A stretch of DNA of 37,015 bases from Pseudomonadota bacterium (GCA_021841865.1 JAKCDM010000007.1:21716-58730), one strand, 5' to 3'. Counted from the first letter of the stretch, positions 15,574 through 23,256 are shown. Program-made: numbers and translations. The notes: generated by a model from the letters alone, not told the origin.

Positions 15574-16134
15574 ATGTCCAGACCTCGCAGCTTCGACTCC
15601 CGCGCCGTCGTGGACGCCGCGATGCAGGCGTTGTGGAGCGGCGGAGTGGTCGGCACCAGCGTCGACGACCTGCTGCAGGCCACCGGGTTGTCGCGTTCGT
15701 CGCTGTACAACAGCTTCGGCAATCGCGAGGGGCTGCTGGCCGAAGCCGTGCAACGCTACGCCGACCAGCAGATCGCGGCGGTGCGCCAGCTGTTCGCGCA
15801 CGCCGGCCTGGAGCAGGCGATGGGCGCGCTGCTGCTCGACGCCGCCACGAGCAACCACGACGGACGCGGGTGCCTGCTGGTCAACGCGGTCGGCGAACTG
15901 CACGAGCAGGCCGGGCCGACGGTCGACGTCGTGCGTGCTGCGTTCGCCCGCCTGTCCGCTGCCATGGAGCAGGCCATCCGGGACGTGGCGCCGGCGGGCG
16001 TCGACGCGGCCGGGCTGTGCGCCGCGTTGATGGCTGCGATTGCCGGCATGCGCACCCTGCAGCGGGCGGACATGCCGTTGGCGCAGCGCCGGCAGGCGGC
16101 GCTGCACCTCGCGCGGGCCCTGGCGGGAAGCTGA
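15574..16134 (+). CDS. TetR-family transcriptional regulator
   Basis: 186-residue regulator. The N-terminal helix-turn-helix is VGTSVDDLLQATGLSRSSLYNSFGNREGLLAEAV (residues about 24-58), typical of TetR proteins. The C-terminal ligand domain includes GRGCLLVNAVGELHEQ, a pattern seen in regulators acting on electrophile or fatty-acid-like ligands. The ATG at 15574 matches the usual short TetR N-terminal arm. It is divergent from the DehI homologue and followed by a CMD/AhpD gene whose leader has a second copy of the operator-like sequence. Probable repressor of both neighbours and itself. A T-run follows the stop codon (16137-16143) but without a clear stem. Confidence 0.9.
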   Translation: MSRPRSFDSRAVVDAAMQALWSGGVVGTSVDDLLQATGLSRSSLYNSFGNREGLLAEAVQRYADQQIAAVRQLFAHAGLEQAMGALLLDAATSNHDGRGCLLVNAVGELHEQAGPTVDVVRAAFARLSAAMEQAIRDVAPAGVDAAGLCAALMAAIAGMRTLQRADMPLAQRRQAALHLARALAGS

Positions 16135-16147
16135 AATTTTTTTGGCT

Positions 16148-16167
16148 ATTTTGTACCGATCATTCCA
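16148..16167. promoter_or_regulatory. Second TetR operator-like site, before the CMD/AhpD gene
   Basis: ATTTTGTACC, six bases, then TCCA: the same blocks at the same spacing as in the dehI-tetR intergenic region. The inverted-repeat character is weaker here. The site lies 58 bp before the start codon of the CMD gene. Confidence 0.5.
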
Positions 16168-16224
16168 ATTCTTGCACCCTGTGTGCCAACCCGCGCCGAC
16201 AGGCGCAACCATTCGGAGAAGCTC

Positions 16225-16803
16225 ATGACCCAAGCCATCGCCCGACTCGACCTGCCGGCGCAGACCGTCGCTTCCACCAGCGGCAAGGCGCGCGAGATGC
16301 TCGAGACCTCGCAGCGCAACCTCGGTTTCGTGCCGAACATGTACGCCAACATGGTCAACTCGCCCGGGGTGCTGCAGACCTACCTGCTCGGTTACGAGGC
16401 GTTCCGCAACGAAGGCGGCTTCACCCCGCCCGAGCAGGAAGTCGTGTTCCTCAGCATCAGCCGCTTCAACGGCTGCACCTATTGCATGGCCGCGCACAGC
16501 ATGATCGGCGACAAGATGTCCAAGCTCCCGGCGGACTCGCTGGCCGCGCTGCGCGAAGGCAAGCCCCTGCCCGACGCCAGGCTGCAGGCCCTGGCGACCT
16601 TCTCCACCATCATGGTGGAAAGCCGCGGCACGCCGACGCCCGAGCAGCTCGCGGCTTTCAAGGCCGCCGGCTACACCGACCGCCATGCGCTGGAAATCGT
16701 GCTGGCGATCGCTGTGAAGACCCTGAGCAACTACTCCAACCACATGTTCCACACCCAGACCGATGCGGCCTTCCAGGGCTACGCCTGGAATCGCGCGGCC
16801 TGA
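16225..16803 (+). CDS. Carboxymuconolactone decarboxylase/AhpD-family protein
   Basis: 192-residue protein of the CMD fold with the peroxidase-type redox motif C84-T-Y-C87-x-x-x-H91 in FNGCTYCMAAHSMIG, as in AhpD-like alkylhydroperoxidases. The N terminus (MLETSQRNLGFVPNMYANM) and helical core also fit. It probably reduces peroxides or another oxidant with thiol chemistry. The exact substrate is not predictable. The ATG at 16225 follows a CGGAGAA ribosome site. It lies 90 bp after tetR and shares its operator-like sequence with the dehI-tetR region, suggesting that DehI homologue and CMD protein are induced together. Confidence 0.88.
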   Translation: MTQAIARLDLPAQTVASTSGKAREMLETSQRNLGFVPNMYANMVNSPGVLQTYLLGYEAFRNEGGFTPPEQEVVFLSISRFNGCTYCMAAHSMIGDKMSKLPADSLAALREGKPLPDARLQALATFSTIMVESRGTPTPEQLAAFKAAGYTDRHALEIVLAIAVKTLSNYSNHMFHTQTDAAFQGYAWNRAA

Positions 16804-16815
16804 ACGGCCATCGCG

Positions 16816-16838
16816 CGGGAGGCGCCACGGGCCTCCCG
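16816..16838 (+). terminator. Probable terminator after the CMD gene
   Basis: CGGGAGGC and GCCTCCCG form a perfect 8-bp stem with a 7-base loop, 12 bases after the stop codon. The following sequence is pyrimidine-rich (TCTGTCCCGCC) rather than a true T-run. Confidence 0.5.
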
Positions 16839-16875
16839 TCTGTCCCGCCTTGCCCGAAGGAGTCCGGCATGCGAG

Positions 16876-16901
16876 TGTCAGGAATCCCCGGCTCGTCCGA
16901 C
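16876..16901 (+). promoter_or_regulatory. Repeated promoter-like motif, copy 2 (before dsrE)
   Basis: TGTCAGGAATCCCCGGCTCG followed by TCCGAC. TGTCA and CGAC are 17 bases apart, exactly as in copy 1. It ends 78 bp before the start codon of the DsrE gene. A reading frame from an ATG at 16869 runs through it in phase with dsrE, but this lacks a signal-peptide start, so the motif is taken as non-coding. Confidence 0.65.
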
Positions 16902-16979
16902 TCATGGAGTCCGGCCGCCGTCGCGGGTGGACACCTTGTCGCGGGCTGGCCCCGCTTACGACTTTTCTGGAGATTTCCC

Positions 16980-17462
16980 ATGCATTCCTTCAAGTCGACT
17001 GTCCTTGCCGTCGCCGCCGCTGCCGGGCTGATGCTGGCGGCCACCGCGCCGGCGCGCGCCGACTACGTGCAACCGCACATCACCCACCCGGCCTTCGGGC
17101 GCGTGCGCGTGGTCGTTCCGGTGAGCAGCGCCGATCCCGCGGTGTGGAAATTCAAGCTGCTGAACCTGGTCAACAGCGAGAAGACCGTCAAGCAATGGCA
17201 CGGCACGCTGCAGGCGCATGTGGTGCTGTACGGCGGCGGGGTCAAGATGCTGCTGGAGCCGGTGGACGACGGCGTGAAAAAGGCCGTCGACGAACTGCGC
17301 GCAGAAGGCGTGCATTTCGACATCTGCAACAACACCCTCAAGGGCATGAACCTGGACTGGCACCAGCTCTACGGTGTCAAGGAAGGCGACATCGTGCCCG
17401 CCGGCTTCCTGCAGGTCGGCTGGCTGGCCAACCACGGCTGGGCCGTCGAGGCGATGAACTGA
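16980..17462 (+). CDS. Exported DsrE/DsrF-like protein
   Basis: 160 residues with a clear signal peptide (MHSFKSTVLAVAAAAGLML..., probable cleavage after ARA near residue 27), so it acts in the periplasm. The mature part matches secreted DsrE-family proteins: RVRVVVPVSSADPAVWKFKLLNLVN, AHVVLYGGGVKMLLE, and FDICNNTLKGMNLDWHQLYGV with one conserved Cys, ending GFLQVGWLANHGWAVEAMN. DsrE-fold proteins commonly handle sulfur or other chalcogens on a Cys. GGAG lies 7 bases before this ATG. An in-phase ATG at 16869 also has GAAGGAG before it but would destroy the signal peptide. First gene of a unit with a membrane protein and the MTA-phosphorylase homologue, preceded by the shared promoter-like motif. 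Confidence 0.85.
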   Translation: MHSFKSTVLAVAAAAGLMLAATAPARADYVQPHITHPAFGRVRVVVPVSSADPAVWKFKLLNLVNSEKTVKQWHGTLQAHVVLYGGGVKMLLEPVDDGVKKAVDELRAEGVHFDICNNTLKGMNLDWHQLYGVKEGDIVPAGFLQVGWLANHGWAVEAMN

Positions 17463-17464
17463 GC

Positions 17465-18406
17465 ATGCGCTTCGAGCGTGCGCGCGGCGAGGCGCTTGCC
17501 ACGGCCCTGGTGGCCGTGGCCGCGCTGGGCGCGCGCATCAGCGGCGTCGACACGCTGATGTTCCCGGAACTGGGGGCGCTGGCGCACGATGTGTTCACGC
17601 GCCCCCAGGGAGCCTGGGCTCGCGCGCCGCTGCACCTGGCACTCACCCCGGCGCTGGCCGCGCTGATCGGGCTCGGCCTGGCGCGCTGGCTGCCGCCGGG
17701 CCTGCCGGCGCTGGCGCTGAGCCTGGGCAGTTCGCTGTTGCTGCTGGGCCTGCTGCGCTCGCCGCTGGCGCCGGCGATTTCCGCCGGGCTGCTGCCGGTG
17801 GCGCTGCGCGTGCGAAGCCCCTGGTATCCGGCATCGATCCTGCTGGTGACCGCGACGCTGGCCGGCGCGGCGTGGCTGCGCGCTGCCTTGCGCCGCGGCC
17901 CGCAGCAACCCGCCGACGCGCAATCGCGCATCGACGACCAGACAGAGACCGCCGCCAGCGGCTGGCGCTGGCTCGCAGGCTACGCGCTGTTCGCGCTGCT
18001 CGCCGGGGTGTTCGCGCAGGCCTGGCACATGTTGCTGGTCCCGCCGCTGTTCGTCGTTGCCTACGAGATGTTCGCGCACCCCGACGTGTGCCCGTGGCGC
18101 TCGCGCCCCTGGGCGCTGCTGACGGCGTGTGTCGCAGGCGCCGCGTGCGGCGTCGCGGCCGTGGCGTGGCTGGGTGCCGGGCCGCTGTCGGCCGCCGCCA
18201 GCCTGCTCGTCGGCGTGCTGATCGTGCGCGCCCTCGACCTGCATGTGCCTCCGGCGCTGGCCATCGGCCTGCTTCCGCAGATCCTGCCGCGTCCGGGATG
18301 GCACTTCGTCGCATCGGTCGCGCTGCTGTGCGCATGGCTGGTGCTCAGTTTCGCGCTCGCGAGCTTCACGTCGCGGCGCATGTCCATGATGAGGAGACCG
18401 GCATGA
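17465..18406 (+). CDS. Multipass membrane protein, possibly HPP-like
   Basis: 313 residues with roughly eight to ten hydrophobic helices in two halves separated by a hydrophilic linker (RRGPQQPADAQSRIDDQTETAAS, residues about 140-163). Early segments MFPELGALAHDVFTRPQG and LAPAISAGLLPVALRVRSPWYP recall HPP-type membrane proteins, and the LxPxxS pattern suggests a transporter-like channel. I am not certain of the family. It begins 2 bases after the dsrE stop, and its own TGA overlaps the ATG of the phosphorylase gene, so it is firmly in this operon. It may move a pathway precursor or product, but the sequence gives no direct evidence of a substrate. Confidence 0.65.
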   Translation: MRFERARGEALATALVAVAALGARISGVDTLMFPELGALAHDVFTRPQGAWARAPLHLALTPALAALIGLGLARWLPPGLPALALSLGSSLLLLGLLRSPLAPAISAGLLPVALRVRSPWYPASILLVTATLAGAAWLRAALRRGPQQPADAQSRIDDQTETAASGWRWLAGYALFALLAGVFAQAWHMLLVPPLFVVAYEMFAHPDVCPWRSRPWALLTACVAGAACGVAAVAWLGAGPLSAAASLLVGVLIVRALDLHVPPALAIGLLPQILPRPGWHFVASVALLCAWLVLSFALASFTSRRMSMMRRPA

Positions 18407-19272
18407 ACCCCCCGAGCGAGCGCATCGGCATCCTGGGCGGAAGCGGGCTGTATGAGTTCGAGGGCCTCGCCGATGTCGTCGAGCACGCGCTCGACACCCC
18501 CTACGGCAAGCCCTCCGACGTGATCGTCACCGGGCGCCTGGGATCGGCGCAGGTCGCCTTCCTGGCGCGCCATGGCCGCGGCCATCGGCTGATTCCCTCC
18601 GAGGTTCCGTACCGGGCCAACCTGTACGCGCTCAAGAGCCTGGGGGTGCGAACCCTGCTGGCGATCTCGGCCGTGGGCTCGCTGCGCGAGCCCATCGCGC
18701 CTCTCGACCTGGTGCTTCCCGACCAGTTCCTGGACCTGACGCGCAAGCGCGAGTCCACGTTCTTCGGCGACGGAGTCGTCGCCCATGTGGCGATGGCCGA
18801 GCCGACCTGCGCTGCGCTGCGCCAGCGCGTGGCGCAGGCCTTCGAGTCCGTGGCCCTGCCCGGCGCGCAACTGCACCGATCGGCGACCTATGCCTGCATC
18901 GAGGGGCCGGCGTTCTCGACGCGGGCCGAATCCGCGATGCTGCGAACCCTCGGAGCCGACATCGTCGGCATGACCAACATGCCCGAGGCCCGCCTGGCGC
19001 GCGAGGCGCAGATCGCCTACGCCACGCTGGCCCTGGTCACCGACTACGACTGCTGGGATGCCGCGCGCGAGCCGGTCAGCGCCGAGCTGGCGATCGCCAA
19101 CCTGATGCGCAACGCCGCGGCGGCGCAGCGCATCGCCGCCGCGCTGATCCAGGACCTGCATGCGCAGCCGTTGCAGTCCGACGCCCATCGATGCCTGCGC
19201 AGTGCGCTGGTGACTCCGCTCGACAAGCTGAGCCCCGCGCAGCGAGAGCGCGTGGACATGCTGCTGCGCTGA
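18403..19272 (+). CDS. mtnP: 5'-methylthioadenosine phosphorylase homologue (PNP/MTAP family)
   Basis: 289 residues, close to human MTAP in length and sequence. GGSGLY (12-17) is the phosphate loop, followed by LDTPYGKPSD, ARHGRGHRLIPSEVPYRANL, ISAVGSLREPI, IEGPAFSTRAES (166-177) and MTNMPEA (190-196). T-D-Y-D-C-W (213-218) supplies the two Asp residues that select adenine over hypoxanthine or guanine. The family cleaves 5'-deoxy-5'-substituted adenosines with phosphate, giving adenine and a 5-substituted ribose 1-phosphate. No other methionine-salvage genes are nearby. Instead it directly precedes an ArsS-type radical SAM gene whose known product is a 5'-deoxyadenosyl arsenical. It may therefore act on that adduct rather than, or besides, methylthioadenosine (inference). 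Translation is coupled to the membrane protein (ATGA), with GAGGAG upstream. Confidence 0.9.
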   Translation: MNPPSERIGILGGSGLYEFEGLADVVEHALDTPYGKPSDVIVTGRLGSAQVAFLARHGRGHRLIPSEVPYRANLYALKSLGVRTLLAISAVGSLREPIAPLDLVLPDQFLDLTRKRESTFFGDGVVAHVAMAEPTCAALRQRVAQAFESVALPGAQLHRSATYACIEGPAFSTRAESAMLRTLGADIVGMTNMPEARLAREAQIAYATLALVTDYDCWDAAREPVSAELAIANLMRNAAAAQRIAAALIQDLHAQPLQSDAHRCLRSALVTPLDKLSPAQRERVDMLLR

Positions 19273-19284
19273 GCGTCCCTGCGC

Positions 19285-19311
19285 TGTCAGGATTTCCCCG
19301 CCCCGTCCGAC
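19285..19311 (+). promoter_or_regulatory. Repeated promoter-like motif, copy 3 (before arsS)
   Basis: TGTCAGGATTTCCCC then GTCCGAC, with 18 bases between TGTCA and CGAC (17 in the other two copies). It sits between the phosphorylase stop and the ArsS start, ending 50 bp before the ATG, so arsS can be transcribed independently of the upstream operon. It shares TGTCAGGA, a CCC run, and CCGAC with copy 2. Confidence 0.65.
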
Positions 19312-19361
19312 CAAGAACCATCGGCGGCCCGGCGGGCCGCCCGCCGACCGGAGATCCACCG

Positions 19362-20366
19362 ATGCACTCCACCGTCCATTTGTTGCGCAAGACCGACTTT
19401 CCGGCGATCCGGCGCCGCACGCTGCGCACCTTGCAGGTCAACCTGGGCTACCGCTGCAACCAGAGCTGCCAGCACTGCCACGTCAACGCCGGCCCGCATC
19501 GCACCGAGGCGCTGGACGCCGACAACGCGCAGTTGATCGTGCAACTGCTGCGCCGCGGCGGCATCCAGACCCTGGACCTGACCGGCGGCGCGCCCGAACT
19601 CAACCCGCATTTCCGCATGCTGGTGGCGCAGGCCCGCTCCAGCGGCGTGCGCGTGATCGACCGCTGCAATCTCAGCATCCTGTTCGAGCCGGGGCAGCAG
19701 GACCTGGCGGACTTTCTCGCCGAGCAGCGGGTCGACATCACCGCGTCGCTGCCCTGCTACACCGAGGACAACGTCGACGCGCAGCGCGGCGACGGGGTGT
19801 TCGAGAAAAGCATCCACGCGCTGCAGTGGCTCAACCGGCTCGGCTACGGCGACCCCGACAGCGGCCTGGCGCTGGACCTGGTCTACAACCCGCTCGGCCC
19901 GCACCTGCCGCCTCCGCAGAGCCGGCTCGAGGCGGACTACAAGCGCCTGCTCGGCGAGCGCTACGGCATCGTGTTCAACCGGCTGCTGACCATCGCCAAC
20001 ATGCCCATCCAGCGCTTCGGAAGCACGCTGGTGTCCAAGGGCCAGTTCGACGACTACATGGCGCTGCTGCGCGCCAGCCACCGCGACGACAACCTCGACG
20101 CGGTGATGTGCCGCGACACGGTGTCGGTGGACTGGCAGGGATACCTGTTCGACTGCGACTTCCACCAGATGCTCGGCCTTCCGCTGGGCGCGCGCGGCGC
20201 CGCCGGCCAGCCGGCCCGACCGCACCTGCGCGACCTGCTCGCAGCCCCCGACGCACTGACCGGGCAGCCGATCACGGTGGCCGCGCACTGCTACGGCTGC
20301 ACGGCGGGGCAGGGCAGCAGCTGCGGCGGTGCGCTGAACGCGTCGAACCCCGCCGTGGCTGCCTGA
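19362..20366 (+). CDS. arsS: ArsS-type radical SAM/Cys-rich protein
   Basis: 334-residue radical SAM enzyme. The [4Fe-4S] ligands are C32-x3-C36-x2-C39 in GYRCNQSCQHCHVNAGP, followed by the TGGAPE SAM-binding motif and NLSILFEPGQ. A C-terminal Cys-rich tail has C310-x2-C313 and C321 in HCYGCTAGQGSSCGGA, the region where some relatives carry selenocysteine. Here it is all cysteine, with no in-frame TGA. Characterised ArsS uses the 5'-deoxyadenosyl radical to attach deoxyadenosine to a dimethylated arsenical in arsenosugar synthesis. No ArsM methyltransferase is encoded in the window, so the acceptor here is open. Neighbours on both sides fit further processing of a deoxyadenosyl adduct. CGGAG is upstream of the ATG. 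Confidence 0.9.
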   Translation: MHSTVHLLRKTDFPAIRRRTLRTLQVNLGYRCNQSCQHCHVNAGPHRTEALDADNAQLIVQLLRRGGIQTLDLTGGAPELNPHFRMLVAQARSSGVRVIDRCNLSILFEPGQQDLADFLAEQRVDITASLPCYTEDNVDAQRGDGVFEKSIHALQWLNRLGYGDPDSGLALDLVYNPLGPHLPPPQSRLEADYKRLLGERYGIVFNRLLTIANMPIQRFGSTLVSKGQFDDYMALLRASHRDDNLDAVMCRDTVSVDWQGYLFDCDFHQMLGLPLGARGAAGQPARPHLRDLLAAPDALTGQPITVAAHCYGCTAGQGSSCGGALNASNPAVAA

Positions 20367-20378
20367 GGTACTGACGTG

Positions 20379-22553
20379 ATGGGTGCTTCCGCTCGTTCGC
20401 CGCAGTACCGGACGGTGCGCATCCTGCTGGCGTTGGCCCTCGTCGCGGCGGCGGCGGCCGCGATCGCAAGCCTGCCGCACGGCGCGTCGGGCCTGGGCGA
20501 ACTGCACCAGCGGCTGGGCCAGCTGCGCGCGCAGCGTGCCGGGCATCCGTTCGAGTTCGCAGCAAGCTTTTTCGCCTTGTACGTTGCCGTTGCCGCGTTG
20601 TCGGTACCCGCCGCGGCGCTGTTCACCCTGGCGGCGGGCGCCTTGTTCGGGCTCTGGCAGGGCATCTTGCTGGTTTCCTTCGCGTCCGCTGCCGGCGCCA
20701 CGCTGGCCTTTGCCTCTGCCCGCTGGATTCTCGCGCCCTGGGTACGCGAGCGCCTGGGTGCGAAGCTGGCTGCGATCAACTCCGGGGTGCGGCGCGACGG
20801 CGCCTTCTACCTGTTCGGCATGCGCCTGGTGCCGGTTTTCCCCTTTTTCGTGATCAACCTGGCGATGGGCCTGACCGAAATGCCCGCGCGGCGTTTCTAT
20901 TGGGTCAGCCAGCTCGGCATGCTTCCGGCTACCGTGATCTACGTCGGGGCCGGAACCCGGCTTGCGCAGATCCACGACCTGCGCTCCATCGCCTCGCCGT
21001 CGCTGTGGCTGGTGCTGGCGCTGCTCGGCGCGCTGCCGCTGGCCGCCCGCGGGGTGTTGCGCCGCATCGACTCGGCGCGTCGCCTGGCGCGCTGGCCGCG
21101 GCCCAGGCGCTTCGAGCGCAACGTGGTGGTGATCGGCGCCGGCGCGGCCGGACTGGTCGCCTCCTACGTCGCCGCCGCCGCCAAGGCGCGGGTCACGCTG
21201 GTCGAGTCGGGCGCGATGGGCGGCGACTGCCTCAACACCGGCTGCGTGCCGTCGAAGGCGCTGCTGCACGTCGCGCGCAGCGTGCACGCGATGCGTCACG
21301 CCGCCGAACTGGGCCTGCGCGTCACGCCGCCGGTGGTGGATTTCGCCGCGGTGATGGCCCGCGTGCGCGAGGTCGTAGCCGAGGTCGCGCCGCACGACTC
21401 GGTCGAGCGTTACACCCAACTGGGCGTTGAGGTGCTGCGCGGACGCGCGCGCATCACGTCGCCGTGGACGGTGCGGGTCGATGGCGATGGCGGTGTGGTG
21501 GAGCTGAGCACGCGCTCGATCGTGGTCGCCGCCGGCGCCAGGCCGCTGGTGCCGCCGATCCCCGGGCTCGACGAGGTGGGCTACCTGACCTCCGACACCG
21601 TGTGGGACCTGCGCGAGCTTCCCCGCCGCCTGCTGGTGCTCGGCGGCGGACCCATAGGCTGCGAGCTGGCCCAGGCCTTCGCGCGCCTGGGCAGCCAGGT
21701 CACGCTGATGGAAATGCAAGCTCGCATTCTGCTTCGCGAGGACGCCGACGTGGCCGAGCAGGTCGCGGCCGCGCTGCGCGCCGACGGTGTCGAGCTGCTG
21801 ACCGGGCACAAGGCGCTGCGGGCGCGCATCGAGGCCGGCGAGCGGCGCATGCTGGCGCAGGGTCCCGCTGGCGACACGGAGTTCGGCTTCGACGTGCTGC
21901 TGTGCGCGCTGGGCCGGGTGGCGCGCACCCAGGGCTACGGGCTCGAGGAGCTCGGCGTCGCGCTGCGTGGCAACGGCACCGTGCAGGCCGATGCCGCGCT
22001 GCGCACCAGCATTCCCAACCTCTACGTGTGCGGTGACGTCACCGGCCCGTTGCAGTTCACCCATGTCGCGGCACATCAGGCGTGGACCGCGTCGTTCAAC
22101 GCGCTGCTGGACGGCTGGTGGAGCCTGAAGTCGGACCTTTCGGTCATTCCGTGGACCACCTTCACCGACCCCGAGGTCGCGCGCGTCGGGCTGAGTGAGG
22201 ACGAGGCTCGCGCCAGGGGCATCGAGTTCGAGCTCACGCGCCATGAACTCGCCGAGCTCGACCGCGCCATCGCTGAAGGTGCCACCGGCGGTTTCGTCAA
22301 GGTGCTGACAGCGCCGGGCAAGGACCGCATCCTGGGTGCGGTGATCGTCGGCGCGCACGCCGGGGAACTGCTGGCCGAATTCGTGCTGGCGATGCGCAAG
22401 GGCCTGGGATTGAGCGCCATCCTGGGAACGGTGCATGCCTACCCGACCTGGAGCGAAGCCGCGCGCGCGACGGCCGGGGCCTGGAAGCGCGGCCACGTCT
22501 CGCCCCGGCTGTTGCGCTGGAGCGAAGGATTCTTCGCATGGCGCCGCCGATGA
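20379..22553 (+). CDS. TVP38/TMEM64 membrane domain fused to a mercuric-reductase-like flavoprotein
   Basis: 724-residue fusion. Residues about 10-230 form a DedA-like TVP38/TMEM64 membrane domain (VAALSVPAAALFTLAAGALFGLWQG, FYLFGMRLVPVFPFFVINLAMG, YVGAGTRLAQI). From about 245 a class I pyridine-nucleotide disulfide oxidoreductase follows: FAD GxGxxG starting at G253, redox pair C284/C289 in GDCLNTGCVPSKALL, NAD-binding LVLGGGPIGCELA, second FAD motif NLYVCGDVTG, and dimer-interface HAYPTWSEA. It lacks the N-terminal HMA domain and C-terminal Cys pair of true mercuric reductase, so it should not be called MerA. A membrane-anchored thiol, arsenic or selenium reductase role in this cluster is plausible. 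The ATG at 20379 is preferred; a GTG at 20376 adds one residue. It lies 12 bp after arsS. Confidence 0.85.
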   Translation: MGASARSPQYRTVRILLALALVAAAAAAIASLPHGASGLGELHQRLGQLRAQRAGHPFEFAASFFALYVAVAALSVPAAALFTLAAGALFGLWQGILLVSFASAAGATLAFASARWILAPWVRERLGAKLAAINSGVRRDGAFYLFGMRLVPVFPFFVINLAMGLTEMPARRFYWVSQLGMLPATVIYVGAGTRLAQIHDLRSIASPSLWLVLALLGALPLAARGVLRRIDSARRLARWPRPRRFERNVVVIGAGAAGLVASYVAAAAKARVTLVESGAMGGDCLNTGCVPSKALLHVARSVHAMRHAAELGLRVTPPVVDFAAVMARVREVVAEVAPHDSVERYTQLGVEVLRGRARITSPWTVRVDGDGGVVELSTRSIVVAAGARPLVPPIPGLDEVGYLTSDTVWDLRELPRRLLVLGGGPIGCELAQAFARLGSQVTLMEMQARILLREDADVAEQVAAALRADGVELLTGHKALRARIEAGERRMLAQGPAGDTEFGFDVLLCALGRVARTQGYGLEELGVALRGNGTVQADAALRTSIPNLYVCGDVTGPLQFTHVAAHQAWTASFNALLDGWWSLKSDLSVIPWTTFTDPEVARVGLSEDEARARGIEFELTRHELAELDRAIAEGATGGFVKVLTAPGKDRILGAVIVGAHAGELLAEFVLAMRKGLGLSAILGTVHAYPTWSEAARATAGAWKRGHVSPRLLRWSEGFFAWRRR

Positions 22554-23254
22554 GCTGCCAGCAGACCTGGGCTCAGCGTCTGGCCATCGTCGTTCCCATG
22601 CGCAACGAGGCGGCGGTGCTGGAGCCGGCGCTGGCGCGCCTGCAGGAACTGCGCGATGCAGGTGTCGAGCTCATCGTGGTCGACGGCCAGAGCGACGACG
22701 ACAGCGCGCGGCGGGCGCGAGCACTGGCCGATCGCGTGCTGCGCTCGCCCGCCGGGCGCGCGTTGCAGATGAATGCCGGCGCGGCGGCCACCGACAGGCC
22801 GCTGCTGCTGTTCCTGCATATCGACACCGAATTGCCGGCCGGCGCGGTTCCCGCATTGCTGGCCGCGCTCGACGGCGGCTTCGACTGGGGGCGTTTCGAC
22901 GTCGCCATCGAACCGGCCACTCCGCTGCTCCGGCTGGTGGCCGCGATGATGAACCTGCGCTCGCGCGCAAGTGGCATCTGCACCGGAGATCAGGCCCTGT
23001 TCATGCGCCGCGAAGCCTTCGACGCGGTTGGTGGCTTCCCCCGCCAGGACCTGATGGAGGACATCGAGATCAGCTGCCGCCTGCGTCGGCTCGGCCGCCC
23101 GGCCTGCCTGCCGCTGCGCGTGCGCACCTCGTCGCGGCGCTGGATGCGCCACGGCGTCGTGCGCACGGTGCTGCTGATGTGGTGGCTGCGCCTGCGCTAC
23201 GCGCTGGGGGCCGAGCCGTCCGCGCTGGCGCGTCTGTACCGCGAGGCACGCTGA
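22538..23254 (+). CDS. rSAM-associated GT2-type glycosyltransferase (TIGR04283-like)
   Basis: 238-residue family 2 glycosyltransferase. N-terminal LAIVVPMRNEAAVLEPAL, nucleotide-binding VELIVVDGQSDDDSARRA, an LHIDTELP segment in the DxD position, SGICTGDQALFMRREAF, and FPRQDLMEDIEISCRLRR with the acceptor-site ED. This matches the family described as transferase 2 associated with ArsS-type radical SAM proteins. It would transfer the modified sugar to an aglycone such as glycerol (known for arsenosugars generally, inferred here). The ATG at 22538 overlaps the previous gene by 16 bp and has AAGGA eight bases upstream. An ATG at 22550 is an alternative without a ribosome site. Confidence 0.87.
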   Translation: MAPPMSCQQTWAQRLAIVVPMRNEAAVLEPALARLQELRDAGVELIVVDGQSDDDSARRARALADRVLRSPAGRALQMNAGAAATDRPLLLFLHIDTELPAGAVPALLAALDGGFDWGRFDVAIEPATPLLRLVAAMMNLRSRASGICTGDQALFMRREAFDAVGGFPRQDLMEDIEISCRLRRLGRPACLPLRVRTSSRRWMRHGVVRTVLLMWWLRLRYALGAEPSALARLYREAR

Positions 23255-23256
23255 CC

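Noticed and set aside
16869-16979. N-terminal extension of the DsrE protein from ATG 16869
   Set aside because: It has a ribosome site but would destroy the signal peptide and overlap the repeated promoter-like motif.
19362-20366. Selenocysteine in the ArsS-type protein
   Set aside because: The C-terminal motif is encoded entirely with cysteine codons and the reading frame has no internal TGA.
19287-22496. Very long minus-strand open frame (over 1,000 codons) opposite arsS and the fusion protein
   Set aside because: It is antisense to strongly supported genes. Its His/Arg/Gln-rich translation has no family resemblance, and long antisense frames are expected in high-GC DNA.
20379-22553. Calling this gene mercuric reductase (merA)
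   Set aside because: No HMA domain, no C-terminal Cys pair, no mer genes nearby, and an added membrane domain. Only the flavoprotein core is similar.
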